A stretch of 64,000 bases of DNA from positions 446,027 to 510,026 of the forward strand of contig CAVWKW010000005.1 of assembly GCA_963755705.1 (NCBI GenBank). The letters are read 5' to 3'. The position numbers were made by a program, and so were the translations under genes. The notes beneath the pieces are model-generated. The model saw only the letters and a program-made list of their open reading frames with translations, was not told the DNA's origin and made no database searches. The stretch comes from JBARDN01 sp963755705 (GTDB lineage: Bacteria; Desulfobacterota; Binatia; Binatales; Binataceae). Positions 43,145 to 52,218 of the stretch are shown in pieces (the stretch's first letter is position 1; the number at the start of each line of letters is the position of its first letter).

Positions 43145-44389
43145 GTGTCAAATTTCCGTTACGTGGCGAGATCGCTCGCATTCCTGACTCCGCTTCTGTT
43201 GTTCGCCTTTCTTCTCGGCCTCACCTCGTGTGGCGATTCGGTTTTTTCGGCCGGCAGTTCCACCGCATCACCAACCTCGACCTCTACCGCAAGCGGTGGC
43301 AACTTCGCCTACATAACCAACTACAGCAGCGGCTATATCACCGAGTTCAAGCGCAATATCTCGACCGGAGTGCTGACCTACAACACCCGCGTTGCGGCAG
43401 GCGCCGCGAGCGGTCCCAAGGGAATCGCGATCACCTCGAACAACGCCTTCCTGTACGCGACCAATGTCAAGGACGGCAATATCTACCAGTACACCGTCGG
43501 CACCGACGGCACCCTGGCCCCGATGACGCCGCCGTCGGTCGCCAATGGCGTGAACAGCTCTCCCGAGCAGGCCGTTACTCTGTCGATCAACTCGGTCCCG
43601 TCGTGGCTGTTCGTATCGAACTTCGGCGAAGGCTCGATCAGCGCGTATCCGATAACCTCAGCCGGTCCGCTCGGAACCGCCGTAACCACCAGCGGGGCCG
43701 GGATGAGCGGACCATTCGGCCTGGCGATCAACGCCGCCGGAACTATTCTCTACGCTTCGGATGCCTCCAACGGCACCATCTACGCATTTTCGTTCAATTC
43801 GACCACCGGAGCGCTGAGCAACATTCCGGGCTCTCCGGTGGCGAGTCAGGGCGGCACCTTCGGCTCGCCGGGACTTATCGCGCTGGGACCCTTGTTCAGC
43901 AACGGCACCATTCCCGGCACCTACCTGCTGGTAGGAGATACCAATGCCGCGAATGAGATAGTTTCACTGTTCTTTATCGCCAGCAGCAGCACCGGAGTTC
44001 CGGGATTCGTAACGCAAGCAATTCCCTCGAGCTCGGCGGCGATCGGCGTCGCATGGGCTACATCGACGGTCGCGGGCACGGAGATCGCGCTCTCGGCGAA
44101 TCAGAGCACTGGCGCGACCGCGTCGGGTTCGATCACCTCGTACATCTTGAGCGGCAACGCACTATCCAATTCGAACAATGTGCTGTCGATCAACGGTCCC
44201 ACCGACATTATCGTCGATCCGCAGAACGTGTTTGCCTATTCGACCGATCAGGGTGACGGAACCTTGTCGCAGTACGAGCTCAACGCCACATGCAGCGGAA
44301 GTACGCAGACGGTCTGTTTCGTGCAATCGATCAAATCCGACCCGAAGATCGCGAATCCGTCGCCGTTCGGAATCGTCCTGACGAACTGA
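43145..44389 (+). CDS. Beta-propeller lipoprotein (lactonase/YVTN-like repeats)
   Basis: A 414-aa envelope protein. The signal peptide ends in the lipobox LTSCGD; the Cys anchors it. The mature part has repeating segments of the form N-x-AFLYATN, GTILYASDASNG, NVFAYSTDQGDG separated by 40-60 residues, a propeller of about six to seven blades related to YVTN/6-phosphogluconolactonase-type repeats. AAAGGAG six bases before GTG 43145 sets the start; a frame from 43109 has none. It stands alone, divergent from the GNAT gene, and could bind extracellular ligands. Confidence 0.75.
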   Translation: MSNFRYVARSLAFLTPLLLFAFLLGLTSCGDSVFSAGSSTASPTSTSTASGGNFAYITNYSSGYITEFKRNISTGVLTYNTRVAAGAASGPKGIAITSNNAFLYATNVKDGNIYQYTVGTDGTLAPMTPPSVANGVNSSPEQAVTLSINSVPSWLFVSNFGEGSISAYPITSAGPLGTAVTTSGAGMSGPFGLAINAAGTILYASDASNGTIYAFSFNSTTGALSNIPGSPVASQGGTFGSPGLIALGPLFSNGTIPGTYLLVGDTNAANEIVSLFFIASSSTGVPGFVTQAIPSSSAAIGVAWATSTVAGTEIALSANQSTGATASGSITSYILSGNALSNSNNVLSINGPTDIIVDPQNVFAYSTDQGDGTLSQYELNATCSGSTQTVCFVQSIKSDPKIANPSPFGIVLTN

Positions 44390-44415
44390 TCGAATCCTAT
44401 CCGCCGCGCTGTCTT

Positions 44416-44470
44416 ATTCCTCGCCCGGAAAGGGAGAGCTATGCAAAGCTCTCCTCAGGGGGCGAGGAAT
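44416..44470. terminator. Nested hairpin between convergent genes
   Basis: Outer arms ATTCCTCGCCC / GGGCGAGGAAT (11 perfect pairs, 44416-44426 and 44460-44470) enclose an inner hairpin GAGAGCT / AGCTCTC (44434-44452). There is no T run, but as a 55-base stem between two convergent genes it may terminate or insulate transcription. GAGGAATAAG/CTTATTCCTC-type sequence recurs at 47940-47956. Confidence 0.5.
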
Positions 44471-44474
44471 CTAT

Positions 44475-45281
44475 CTACATCCGCAGGCAGGCTTCCGCGG
44501 CGAGCTCGAATAGCTGCGCGCGAACCGCGTGACGCATCCATCCGCGATCGTTCCATCTGCCGCCCAAATCGTCGGCGCCGTATAGAATCTGCCCCAGCAT
44601 CACGCGCCGGAATTTTGCCGCCGCGAAAAACGCCGCCGCTTCCATCTCGACCGTCAGGCATCCCTCGCGCTTGCGCGCGAGCATCCGCGCCCGCGTCTCG
44701 CGGAAAAGTCCGTCGGTGGTCCAGGTCTTCGCGGACAGGTACTCGACGCCGCGCGCGCGCAGCGTCGCCTCGATCGCGCGAAGCGCCCGCGGATGCGGTC
44801 CGACCTCGCGGCTCGGCGGCAGGTAGTGGTACGAGGTCCCTTCGTCGCGAATCGCGGCGGTCGGCACGATGATATGCCCGACCGCAATCGACGAATCGAG
44901 CACGCCCGCGCCTCCGCACGCGATGAACTTGCGGCATCCGAGCGCGATCAGCCGCTCCAGCATCGCCGTCGCCATCGCGGCGCCGACGCGCGGATGCGCC
45001 ACGATCAGGCGCTTGCCGTGGAACTCGATCTCGTGAATCGGATGCCGTCCGCCTTCGCCTTCAGCGACGCTGACCTCGCGTCCGCTATCGCGCGTGTGAT
45101 GGTCCAGCACCTCGGGGAAGAAGCACAGCACGCAGTGCGCGGGCACATCAATCGCTTTAACAATCCGCCGCGGCTCGAGGATCGCGGTGCGCGCCGGATC
45201 GTACTCAAGGATAGGAAAGCGCCGCCGCGCCAGCGGCTTTGTCACCGCCCGCGTCCGCGATGGTTTCATATGTCGAGCCAT
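44475..45281 (-). CDS. Purine/uridine nucleoside phosphorylase family protein
   Basis: A 268-aa phosphorylase of the PNP/UDP fold: LIVAHPRVGAAMATAMLERLIALGCRKFIACGGAGVLD and LTVEMEAAAFFAAAKF with the conserved ME-x-AA core that binds ribose. It cleaves a purine or uridine nucleoside with phosphate. The first 40 residues are a basic extension. The stop is 5 bases from the nested hairpin. Convergent with the lipoprotein gene; the upstream interval carries only repeats. Confidence 0.86.
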   Translation of the reverse strand: MARHMKPSRTRAVTKPLARRRFPILEYDPARTAILEPRRIVKAIDVPAHCVLCFFPEVLDHHTRDSGREVSVAEGEGGRHPIHEIEFHGKRLIVAHPRVGAAMATAMLERLIALGCRKFIACGGAGVLDSSIAVGHIIVPTAAIRDEGTSYHYLPPSREVGPHPRALRAIEATLRARGVEYLSAKTWTTDGLFRETRARMLARKREGCLTVEMEAAAFFAAAKFRRVMLGQILYGADDLGGRWNDRGWMRHAVRAQLFELAAEACLRM

Positions 45282-45383
45282 TCCAATCGAGTAAGCCGAA
45301 GCCGCCTCGACGAATCAACTGCGTCGCCGAAGCGGCATCGCCAGTTGTCCGCGAGACTGGACACTTCCGAGCACGCAAAAAAA

Positions 45384-45547
45384 GACCGACCTAACCCCTA
45401 CCCCTTCCCGCACGGGAATGGGGACAGACCAGACCACGGTAAGACTGGAACACCGACTGCTGCTGGTCGCGGGAGCGCCAGCCTCTCCAAAGCTCGTGGC
45501 ATAGATTCCCCTTCCCGCGCGGGAAGGGGCAGGGGTTAGGTCGGGTC
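45384..45547. repeat. Intergenic inverted repeat, about 40-base arms
   Basis: GACC(G)GACCTAACCCCTACCC near 45384-45425 and its reverse complement at 45505-45547 (CAGGGGTTAGGTCGGGTC) match almost perfectly. Each arm also has its own palindrome CCCCTTCCCG..CGGGAAGGGG. No ORF is supported in 45282-45576. This is another palindromic mobile-like repeat, similar in layout to the one at 40616. Confidence 0.6.
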
Positions 45548-45576
45548 TGAGTACTGCTCTGCGCTCGATGCGTATG

Positions 45577-47124
45577 CTATCCGCGCGCGGCTGCCACTCC
45601 CGCCATCACGCGCTCGGCTACTCCCGCGCGCTCCTGGCCGCGGCGGCGCAGGTCGGCGAACACGTCATCCACGAACGCGCGCATTAACGCGACGTCGGGC
45701 ATCAGCCGCGGCTCCGACATCATGCCGAAATACAAACTCTGGTTGTAACTCAATATCGCGACGCCGTAGCCGAGCGTCATCCCCAGCGGCACCAGTGGAA
45801 TCATGTCGAGGCATCGATGCCCCAAGAGGTACAGCGGCACCTGCACGCCGGGAACGTTGGTCGCGATAAAATTTATCATCGCGGCCGGCAGCGCGAGTCC
45901 GCCCGGCGCCGGTTTCCATCCACTGACTTTCGCAAGCGCCGCCGCCGCGTCCATCGCACCCGTCGCCATCCGCGAGCCGAGCGCGACGATCGTCGGTGGG
46001 ACTCCTTCGGCCAGCCGCATGAACGACTCGAGCGATTGCGCGCTGCCTGACTCCTTGATCCGGTCGGTCTCCGCCGCGATCAGATGCAGCCGCTCGACCA
46101 CGTCCATCGGCGCGGCCGGCGCCGTCGGAAACATCATCGAGACCCGATTCCCGAGCGCGCCGCGCTCCTCGCGATGGCGCACGTTGACGGGGCATCCGAT
46201 GCACAGCTCCTCGCCCTGTCCTTTGTATCCATGATGATCCAGATAGCGCGCCGCACCTTCAGTCAGAATCGTCAGGACGACGTCGTTGACCGAGCCGCCG
46301 AAGGCCTGCCGGATCGCGCGAAAGTCGGCGAACGATTGGCGCGTCCACGCGATCTCGCGCCGCTCGGTTGCGACTCCCGCGTTCCACGGCGTCTGCGCGA
46401 TTCGCCGGGTCGCCAGCTCGGTCATCGTGCGCGCTGCCGACGCGAGCGCCTGCGCGTTTTTCGCGGCGACGCCCGGTTCGCTCATCATCTCGCGCGCGGC
46501 CGCTTGCGCACCCTCGATTGTCGCGAGCAACTGCGCGCGCGCGCCCTCGATAAATCGCGCCATACCCGACGACGGAGGATTCGGCACCCACGGCGTCTCC
46601 GGCGCTACGACCGGCTCCGGATCGGGCCGGAAATCGTACATCACCTTCAACAGCTCGACGCCCGAGACTCCATCGACCAGGCAATGATGCACCCGCCACA
46701 CGATTGCCGTGCGTCCGCCTTCCACCGCCTGGTAACAATGCATGTCCCACAGCGGACGCGCGCGATTAAGCGGTGTTTCGTAGCCGCGCATGATGAGGCT
46801 GAGCGCGTCGGCTTCGCTGGTGCCGGGCGGCAACTCGTGGTTGAAGACGTGATTGGCGACGCTGAATTCCGGATCGTCTTCCATCATCGCGTGCGCGAGA
46901 TTGAACGGCACCGGCGCAAGCCGCTGGCGATAGCGCGGGATCAGATGAATCCGGCTTTCGACGTGGCGCAGGATGTCTTCGAAATCGATCCGCCCCTCGA
47001 GCATCCCGATCGATCCGATATGCAGCGGGCCGTTTTGTGACTCGGCGTAAATGAAGGTCGCGTCCTGAGTGGACAGGCGGTAGCTTTGGGTACCGCCGCC
47101 GAGGATCTCGGAAGCCATCGCCAT
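45577..47124 (-). CDS. Wax ester synthase / diacylglycerol acyltransferase (WS/DGAT)
   Basis: Joins acyl-CoA to a fatty alcohol or diacylglycerol to make storage wax or triacylglycerol. The 515-aa protein has the catalytic HHxxxDG motif as H146-H147-C-L-V-D151-G152 in the first half, then the late segment NFIATNVPGVQVPLYLLGHRCLDMIPLVPL. Such enzymes occur in actinobacteria, marine gammaproteobacteria and many uncultivated soil lineages. No signal peptide, so it probably works at the cytoplasmic membrane face. Stands alone on the minus strand; no phospholipase or acyl carrier gene is near. Confidence 0.9.
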   Translation of the reverse strand: MAMASEILGGGTQSYRLSTQDATFIYAESQNGPLHIGSIGMLEGRIDFEDILRHVESRIHLIPRYRQRLAPVPFNLAHAMMEDDPEFSVANHVFNHELPPGTSEADALSLIMRGYETPLNRARPLWDMHCYQAVEGGRTAIVWRVHHCLVDGVSGVELLKVMYDFRPDPEPVVAPETPWVPNPPSSGMARFIEGARAQLLATIEGAQAAAREMMSEPGVAAKNAQALASAARTMTELATRRIAQTPWNAGVATERREIAWTRQSFADFRAIRQAFGGSVNDVVLTILTEGAARYLDHHGYKGQGEELCIGCPVNVRHREERGALGNRVSMMFPTAPAAPMDVVERLHLIAAETDRIKESGSAQSLESFMRLAEGVPPTIVALGSRMATGAMDAAAALAKVSGWKPAPGGLALPAAMINFIATNVPGVQVPLYLLGHRCLDMIPLVPLGMTLGYGVAILSYNQSLYFGMMSEPRLMPDVALMRAFVDDVFADLRRRGQERAGVAERVMAGVAAARG

Positions 47125-47333
47125 TCCTCCAGATGTCGCGCGCAGATGCCGCGCTCAGATGTAGCGCGGAAATTGCGCGCGGCTGATTCGGCTCAACCTT
47201 GGCAGGCATTCGCCGCGCTCTGCAAGCCAAATCACGCCTCGCGCCACTTGCCGCTTGCGCTCCGATGCTGCAAGGATGATTAGCTAACCGCGCGGCCCGA
47301 TCCGGCCGCCAGCGGCGTCGCGGAGGGTTTACG

Positions 47334-47915
47334 ATGGCGCAGAAGGCGAAGGGCGAAAGCAAATTTCCGATGCATCTGAAACTGCGCGACGGCCGCGAGG
47401 CAATCATCCGCATCATGCAGCCCTCGGACAAAGACGCGATCCTCAAGTTCGCCGCCAAGCTGCCCGGCGACGACCTGCTGTTCCTGCGCACCGACATCAC
47501 CAACAAGGCGGTCATCGGCGAATGGATCGATAACCTGAAGAAGGGCAACACCATCACGATCCTGGCCGAGGTTGACGGCGACCTGGCCGCCTATGCGAGT
47601 GTGCATGTCGAGCCCGCACGATGGACCCGCAGGATCGGAGAGCTGCGCGTCAACGCGTCGTCGAAATATCGCGGACTCGGGCTCGGCCGCCGTCTCACTG
47701 CGGAGATCTTCGAAGTCGCGCGCGGACTCGGCCTCAAAAAGCTGACCGCCCAGATGACGCCTGATCAAACCGCCGCGCGCACCGCCTTCGAGCATCTGGG
47801 CTTCCAGGTCGAAGCGGTTCTCACCGACTGGGTAGAGGATCGCAAAGGCCACCCGCGCGATCTTCTGATAATGACCCACGACGTAACCGGCTTCTCCGAC
47901 CGCATCGTCGCGTAG
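47334..47915 (+). CDS. GNAT-family acetyltransferase
   Basis: A 193-aa protein. The core shows RIGELRVNASSKYRGLGLGRRLTAEIFEVA, with R-G-x-G-x-G/R pyrophosphate loop, and GLKKLTAQMTPDQTAARTAFEHLGFQVEAVL as the final strand-helix. The N-terminal region (1-90) is longer than in the simplest GNATs. Substrate unknown. The ORF is isolated, facing away from the WS/DGAT gene and converging on jag. Confidence 0.84.
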   Translation: MAQKAKGESKFPMHLKLRDGREAIIRIMQPSDKDAILKFAAKLPGDDLLFLRTDITNKAVIGEWIDNLKKGNTITILAEVDGDLAAYASVHVEPARWTRRIGELRVNASSKYRGLGLGRRLTAEIFEVARGLGLKKLTAQMTPDQTAARTAFEHLGFQVEAVLTDWVEDRKGHPRDLLIMTHDVTGFSDRIVA

Positions 47916-47924
47916 TTTCTCACC

Positions 47925-47960
47925 TGGCCTCTCCCTTTCAGGGCGAGGAATAAGACACCG
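47925..47960. repeat. Short GGCGAGGAATAAG-type repeat
   Basis: CCTCTCCCTTTCAGGGCGAGGAATAAG lies just after the GNAT stop. Related sequence occurs at 44411-44470 and, as GGGCGAGGGATAAG, at 34981-34996. A small dispersed intergenic motif; no gene is implied. Confidence 0.4.
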
Positions 47961-47981
47961 GGCGGCGGACCAGAGCGCTCG

Positions 47982-49136
47982 CTACACGATTCTTTTCTGG
48001 CCGTGCTTGAAGCCGCCCTGTTCGCCGAGCGCGTCGTTCGGACGCTCGCGCGGCTTCTCGCGATTATCTCGCTCGCGACGGCGGCCGCCGCGGCCCGGTC
48101 CCGGAGCCGGGCCGGGTCCGTCGCCGCCACGGCCCTGCCGCGGCGCACCGACCGGGACGATCTCGATCGCGCGCAGAAAGCCCTCCCCCGATGATCGCGT
48201 CGTCAGCATCGGATCTTCCTTCAGCGCCAGATGGATCACGCGCCGATCGCGCGGCGGCATCGGCTCGAGCATCACGCTTTGGTGCTCGCGCTTGGCCCGC
48301 TCGCCCATCGACAGCGCCATGCGATGCAGTTGCTGGCGGCGGCGCGCGCGATACGCCTCGGTCTCGAGCATGATCGGCACCGCGTCGCGGATTCGCCGAG
48401 CGACAATCCGGTTGACCACGTACTCGAGCGCGTCGAGCGTCTGGCCATGGCGTCCAATCAGAAGCCCGGAGCCGTCGCCCTTGATCTCGAGCTCGAGCGA
48501 GTCCGGATCGGTTTCGACCACGCGCGAGACTTGCCCCTTCTCGCCCATCAGCTCCAGGATTCGCGCCAGGATCTCAGTCGCCTCGGCGGCTTGCTGCTCG
48601 AGGTTGGCGCTGCGCCGCGGAGCGTCGGGATTTTCGTCGCTGTCGCCGCTGTGCTCGCGCTCGCGATCATCGCGAGGTTCGCGCGGCGGTCTCTGAGGCT
48701 GCTGCTGCGCCGCCTGCGGGCGCGCGGGAGGCTGCTGCGGACGCGGCCCGCGCCGCTCTTCTCTCAGGTCGGGCCGATATTCTTGCCGGCGATCTTCTCT
48801 GCGATCGTCTTTACGATCTTCCCTGCGATCTTCGCGCCGCTCGTCCCTGCGCTCGGGCCGCTGCGCCGGAGGTGTCTCCGGATGCGAGGGACGGGGCGGT
48901 GCGGGCGGTGGCGACTGCACCCCCGAGGTAGCCGCAGCCTGCGGCCGCAGCGTGACGCGGATTTTCGCTTGCCGCGCGCCCAGGCCGAGCACGCCCGCGC
49001 GCGGAGTCGCGAGCACCTCGATCGTGACGTCATCTTCGGTGACGCCGTCTCCGGGCGCTCCGAGCTTTTCGAGCGCCTGCTTGATCGCTTCTTCCACCGT
49101 CGCGGCGGTGACTTCGATTGGGTCGGTCATACTCAT
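47982..49136 (-). CDS. jag: RNA-binding protein Jag/KhpB
   Basis: Couples to YidC and RNA regulation of cell division in other bacteria. The 384-aa protein has a Jag-N domain (about 1-65: AATVEEAIKQALEKLGAPGDGVTEDDVTIEVL..), a long Arg/Asp/Glu/Pro-rich disordered linker (about 75-185), a KH domain with GxxG as IGRHGQTLDALEYV, and an R3H domain PRDRRVIHLALKEDPML, followed by a Gly/Arg tail of 50 residues. Start at 49136 overlaps the yidC stop as ATGA. Normal position after yidC on the same strand. Confidence 0.93.
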   Translation of the reverse strand: MSMTDPIEVTAATVEEAIKQALEKLGAPGDGVTEDDVTIEVLATPRAGVLGLGARQAKIRVTLRPQAAATSGVQSPPPAPPRPSHPETPPAQRPERRDERREDRREDRKDDRREDRRQEYRPDLREERRGPRPQQPPARPQAAQQQPQRPPREPRDDREREHSGDSDENPDAPRRSANLEQQAAEATEILARILELMGEKGQVSRVVETDPDSLELEIKGDGSGLLIGRHGQTLDALEYVVNRIVARRIRDAVPIMLETEAYRARRRQQLHRMALSMGERAKREHQSVMLEPMPPRDRRVIHLALKEDPMLTTRSSGEGFLRAIEIVPVGAPRQGRGGDGPGPAPGPGRGGRRRERDNREKPRERPNDALGEQGGFKHGQKRIV

Positions 49137-50851
49137 GCGGTAGCCGGGCTATAGGCTTTGAATTCGCGGTTTAGAAACACCTGCTGGACCACGCCCAAAA
49201 CGTTCGAGGCAAAATAGTACAGCGACAGGCCAGCGGGAAAATTCACGAACATCACGGTGAAGATAATCGGCGTCAGCATCATCATCCGCTGCTGATTCGG
49301 ATCCGGCGACGTCGGCGACATCCACTGCTGCAAAAACGTGCTCGCGCCCATTAGCAGCACCAGCACCGGCAGTCCGTGGCAAGTCATGAACGGTATCTGC
49401 GGCATCCACGAGATCGGCAGGCAATCGGGTGCGGACAGGTCCCGAATCCACAGGATAAACGGCGCATGGCGCAATTCGACCGAGTTGAGCAGCGCTTCGT
49501 ACAGGCCGATAAAGATCGGGAACTGGATCGCCATCGGCAGGCATCCGCCGACCGGGTTGACGTGGTTGCGCTTGTACAGATCGACCATCTCTTTCTGCTG
49601 GCGCTCGCTGTCGTCTTTGAACTTCTCCCGGATTTTTTCCATCTGCGGCGACAGCCGCTGCATCTTCATCATCGAGCGCTGGCTCTTGATCGACATCGGC
49701 AGCAACAGCACGCGCAGCGCCAGCGTCAGCAGCACGATATCCCAGCCCCAGTTCGGGGCGATCAGATGGAACAGCTTCAGCACGCGCAAAAACGGCAGCG
49801 CGATAATTCCCGAGTAGCCAAAGTCGATCGATTTGTTAAGCGCCGGATCGACCGTCTCCAGCGCCTCGAGCAGCTTCGGCCCCATGTACACTTCCGCCGC
49901 AAGCGTCGGGCTCGGTCCGAACAGGATTCGCGCAAACGCGTTGTCGCCCGGCTCCAGCGCCATCGACAGCACGCCCTCGCTCGGATTGCGCGGCAGATAC
50001 GCCGACAAAAAGTAGCGGTCGCCGAAACCCGCGTAAACGATCTTGCCCGTGGCCGCCGGCGCGCCCTTCTTGAGCGTAGATTCGTAGTCGCTGATCACCT
50101 TGCCCTGCACATACGCCTGCACCGCCGGCACGTCGCGATAGCCTTCGTGCGCCGCCATCGGCTCGCTCATTGCCAGGCCGATCCCGTCGAGCTTGGGCCC
50201 GCCGCTCACCGCGACATTGAGCCCGAATGCGTACGACTCGCCGTGAAACTCGATTGATTTGTCGATCTTGGTGCCGTCCGCTGCCGTCGCCACGCAATCA
50301 ACCGCGGCCGTTCCGGTCCCGGGCACGTCGATCGTCGCGGGACCCGCGCAGGTGTAATCGAGCGCCGAGTCGTTGACCAGCGAGCCCTCGCGCGCCAGCG
50401 TCACGCCCAACGGATAGCGCGCATCCTTCTGCGGAACCATCTGGTACGGACCGCTGGCCGCTGCGGCCGAGGTGTTGTAGCGGCTGAGCGTGAAGCTCGA
50501 CAGGCGCGCGCCCAGCGTCGTCACCGTAGCCGTGTACAACGACGTATGAATCGTGATCGATCGCGGCGGCCCACCCGAATTGGCGCCTGCCAGCGCCTGC
50601 CCGGGAGCAGGCTTTGCGATCGCTGACGGCGCGCCCGCAACCGATGACGTCCCCGCCGAGGCAGCCGCCGCCGATTGTGCCGCGGCCGACGCGTTCGCGC
50701 CTGGAAGCTCCCCTTCGGCGGTCGCCTTTGCGGTGCTTTCAGTATTCTGGCTTCCTGGCGGCGGATACATCCGCTTCAGCACCAGCTCCTGGTAAGCGAA
50801 GATCAATCCCAGCGACAGGATTACTGCGATCAGTACGCGGCTCGAATCCAA
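49133..50851 (-). CDS. yidC: Membrane protein insertase YidC
   Basis: Inserts membrane proteins with or after Sec. The 572-aa Gram-negative type has an N-terminal transmembrane segment (LIAVILSLGLIFAYQELVL), a large periplasmic beta-supersandwich domain (about 60-350), then five core segments with the signatures NWGWDIVLLTLALRVLLLP, MKMQRLSPQMEKIREKF, QFPIFIGLYEAL, and LSLYYFASNVLGVVQQ. The catalytic Arg (ALRVLLLP region) in the groove is visible. Same-strand neighbours yidD and jag are standard for this cluster. Confidence 0.95.
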   Translation of the reverse strand: MDSSRVLIAVILSLGLIFAYQELVLKRMYPPPGSQNTESTAKATAEGELPGANASAAAQSAAAASAGTSSVAGAPSAIAKPAPGQALAGANSGGPPRSITIHTSLYTATVTTLGARLSSFTLSRYNTSAAAASGPYQMVPQKDARYPLGVTLAREGSLVNDSALDYTCAGPATIDVPGTGTAAVDCVATAADGTKIDKSIEFHGESYAFGLNVAVSGGPKLDGIGLAMSEPMAAHEGYRDVPAVQAYVQGKVISDYESTLKKGAPAATGKIVYAGFGDRYFLSAYLPRNPSEGVLSMALEPGDNAFARILFGPSPTLAAEVYMGPKLLEALETVDPALNKSIDFGYSGIIALPFLRVLKLFHLIAPNWGWDIVLLTLALRVLLLPMSIKSQRSMMKMQRLSPQMEKIREKFKDDSERQQKEMVDLYKRNHVNPVGGCLPMAIQFPIFIGLYEALLNSVELRHAPFILWIRDLSAPDCLPISWMPQIPFMTCHGLPVLVLLMGASTFLQQWMSPTSPDPNQQRMMMLTPIIFTVMFVNFPAGLSLYYFASNVLGVVQQVFLNREFKAYSPATA

Positions 50852-51205
50852 TTATATTCTTCCTGAGGTATTTCCCGGCCCGTCACTCGCGGCGGGAACC
50901 GGGTCGTAGCCATGCGCTCCCAGCGGATGGCATCGAGCGAGCCTTTTTGCCGCCATCGCGCCGCCACGCACGATCCCATGACGCCCGATCGCGAGCCCCG
51001 CGTATTCCGAGCAGGTCGGCTCGAAGCGGCACGCCCGCCCGAACATCGCGACCAGCAGCGGTGATATCGCGACGCGATAGATCGCGATCATCGCGAGCGC
51101 GAGCCCGCCGCCGATCGCGGATATTGCGTGTGTAGCGAATCGGGATGCGCCCGCCGCGCATCGACCAACCATTTGATAGATATTGTCGCCCCTGCCAAAG
51201 CTCAT
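50852..51205 (-). CDS. yidD: Membrane protein insertion efficiency factor YidD
   Basis: A small membrane-associated helper of YidC. The core after about residue 35 reads IYRVAISPLL, then CRFEPTCSEYAGLA, IVRGGAMAAKRLARCHPLG and GYDPVP, the YidD pattern with its three Cys. The protein is 117 aa, longer than usual because of an N-terminal extension; an internal Met12 could be the real start. Its ATG at 51205 overlaps the rnpA stop (ATGA). Confidence 0.92.
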   Translation of the reverse strand: MSFGRGDNIYQMVGRCAAGASRFATHAISAIGGGLALAMIAIYRVAISPLLVAMFGRACRFEPTCSEYAGLAIGRHGIVRGGAMAAKRLARCHPLGAHGYDPVPAASDGPGNTSGRI

Positions 51206-51633
51206 CGGCGTGGCCGTTTCCCGGCGAGATTCAAAGTAGCAGTCACAAGCTCGGCATTGATAGCCGTCCGCTCAAGATTCCCCGCGCCCACCAGCGCAAT
51301 CACCACTATCGACATTCCATCGTCAAGCCGCTCCCGCAGTATCTGCCGAAAGCATTCGCGCACGTGGCGTTTCACCCGATTTCGCACCACCGAGTTGCCG
51401 ACCCTGCGCGAGACGGTAATCCCGAGCCGCTTGCGCGGACTCGCCTCCGCTTTGCTCTCGCGTTCACCCGCCGCATGCTCGCCCGTGTAGTCGATTCTGC
51501 CCGCATAAAGAACAAAGTGTTTGGCCTGGAGCCGGATTCCGCGGCGCTGCAGGCGCAGAAACTCGGCGCTTCGATGCAGCCGGTCGGCGGCTCCGAAGCC
51601 CATCGCCCCGAAGCTCATCTTGGAGAGACTCAT
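51202..51633 (-). CDS. rnpA: Ribonuclease P protein component
   Basis: Protein subunit that helps RNase P RNA mature tRNA 5' ends. The 143-aa sequence carries RLHRSAEFLRLQRRG and the diagnostic RNR segment RLGITVSRRVGNSVVRNRVKRHVRECFR. A short N-terminal extension (MSLSKMSFGAMGFGA) precedes it and the true start may be internal. An insert of Glu/Lys-rich residues before the RNR motif is a little longer than average. It follows rpmH by 31 bases. Confidence 0.94.
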   Translation of the reverse strand: MSLSKMSFGAMGFGAADRLHRSAEFLRLQRRGIRLQAKHFVLYAGRIDYTGEHAAGERESKAEASPRKRLGITVSRRVGNSVVRNRVKRHVRECFRQILRERLDDGMSIVVIALVGAGNLERTAINAELVTATLNLAGKRPRR

Positions 51634-51664
51634 CTCGGGAAGCTCATCTCAGGATGAGCGCGGA

Positions 51665-51823
51665 TCAGCCCGGCTGCTTGCGCGGAATCGTGGGAGTCAG
51701 GCGTTTGCGGCCCTTGGCGCGGCGGCGTTTTAACACTGCGCGGCCCCCGGGCGAGGCCATCCGGGCAAGGAATCCGTGGGTCCGTTTGCGTCGGCGATTA
51801 TGCGGCTGGTAGGTCCTTTTCAT
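51665..51823 (-). CDS. rpmH: 50S ribosomal protein L34
   Basis: A 52-aa gene on the minus strand, found by eye. It begins MKRTYQPHNRRRKRTHGFLA and then RMASPGGRAVLKRRRAKGRK, almost the consensus of L34, ending LTPTIPRKQPG, a slightly longer and more basic end than in many bacteria. Start ATG 51823, stop TGA at 51665. It opens the rpmH-rnpA-yidD-yidC-jag transcript. The region upstream (51824-52218) is described separately. Confidence 0.96.
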   Translation of the reverse strand: MKRTYQPHNRRRKRTHGFLARMASPGGRAVLKRRRAKGRKRLTPTIPRKQPG

Positions 51824-52218
51824 CGGTCGGGGCCAACTTTATCGAGCCAGAAATCTGGCGCGCTTTAAGATTTCGAGCATAGGGGGCGTGGCGAGTTGTA
51901 AAGATTCCCCGCCCAATCCGCCATGCAACCACACCAGCGCCTCCCGAGCAAGCACCGCCCTTCCCGAAGATTAGCGCGTCGGGACAAAAGCACTGCGAAG
52001 CCACGCCTGGAGAGATTGAGAAGGAAAATTACCTTTACGGTCGCCTGGCCACATCGTGGCCCGCCGTTCGTAGCGCCCGGATCACCGGCCCGGCGCACCT
52101 CTCGTCGGCGACGGGTTCTGCTCCGGGGAATTGCCAAATGGCACAGGCTTTAGCCTGCCTGCCGTCCGCATCCTCCTGACAAGAGCGCCGATTTTGTGCT
52201 TAATCATTGCGTAGGCCT
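51824..52218. other. Intergenic region between rpmH and the flavin monooxygenase
   Basis: About 395 bases with no supported gene. It must hold the rpmH promoter on the left and the monooxygenase promoter on the right. It contains a degenerate copy of the CAGGCTTTAGCCTG palindrome (52138-52158). No DnaA-box cluster (TTATCCACA) or AT-rich unwinding region was seen, so it is not a convincing oriC even though rpmH often lies beside one. Confidence 0.5.
52138..52158 (+). repeat. REP-like palindrome, copy 1 (degenerate)
   Basis: GGCACAGGCTTTAGCCTGCC; same palindrome as the copies around the transposase at 53.5-54.3 kb, but the right outer pair is lost. Confidence 0.6.

Noticed and set aside
44390..44474. 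Short ORFs around the nested hairpin
   Set aside because: They cross the palindromes and have no ribosome site.
51824..52218. Possible oriC next to rpmH
   Set aside because: No cluster of TTATCCACA-type boxes and no AT-rich region, and dnaA is absent.
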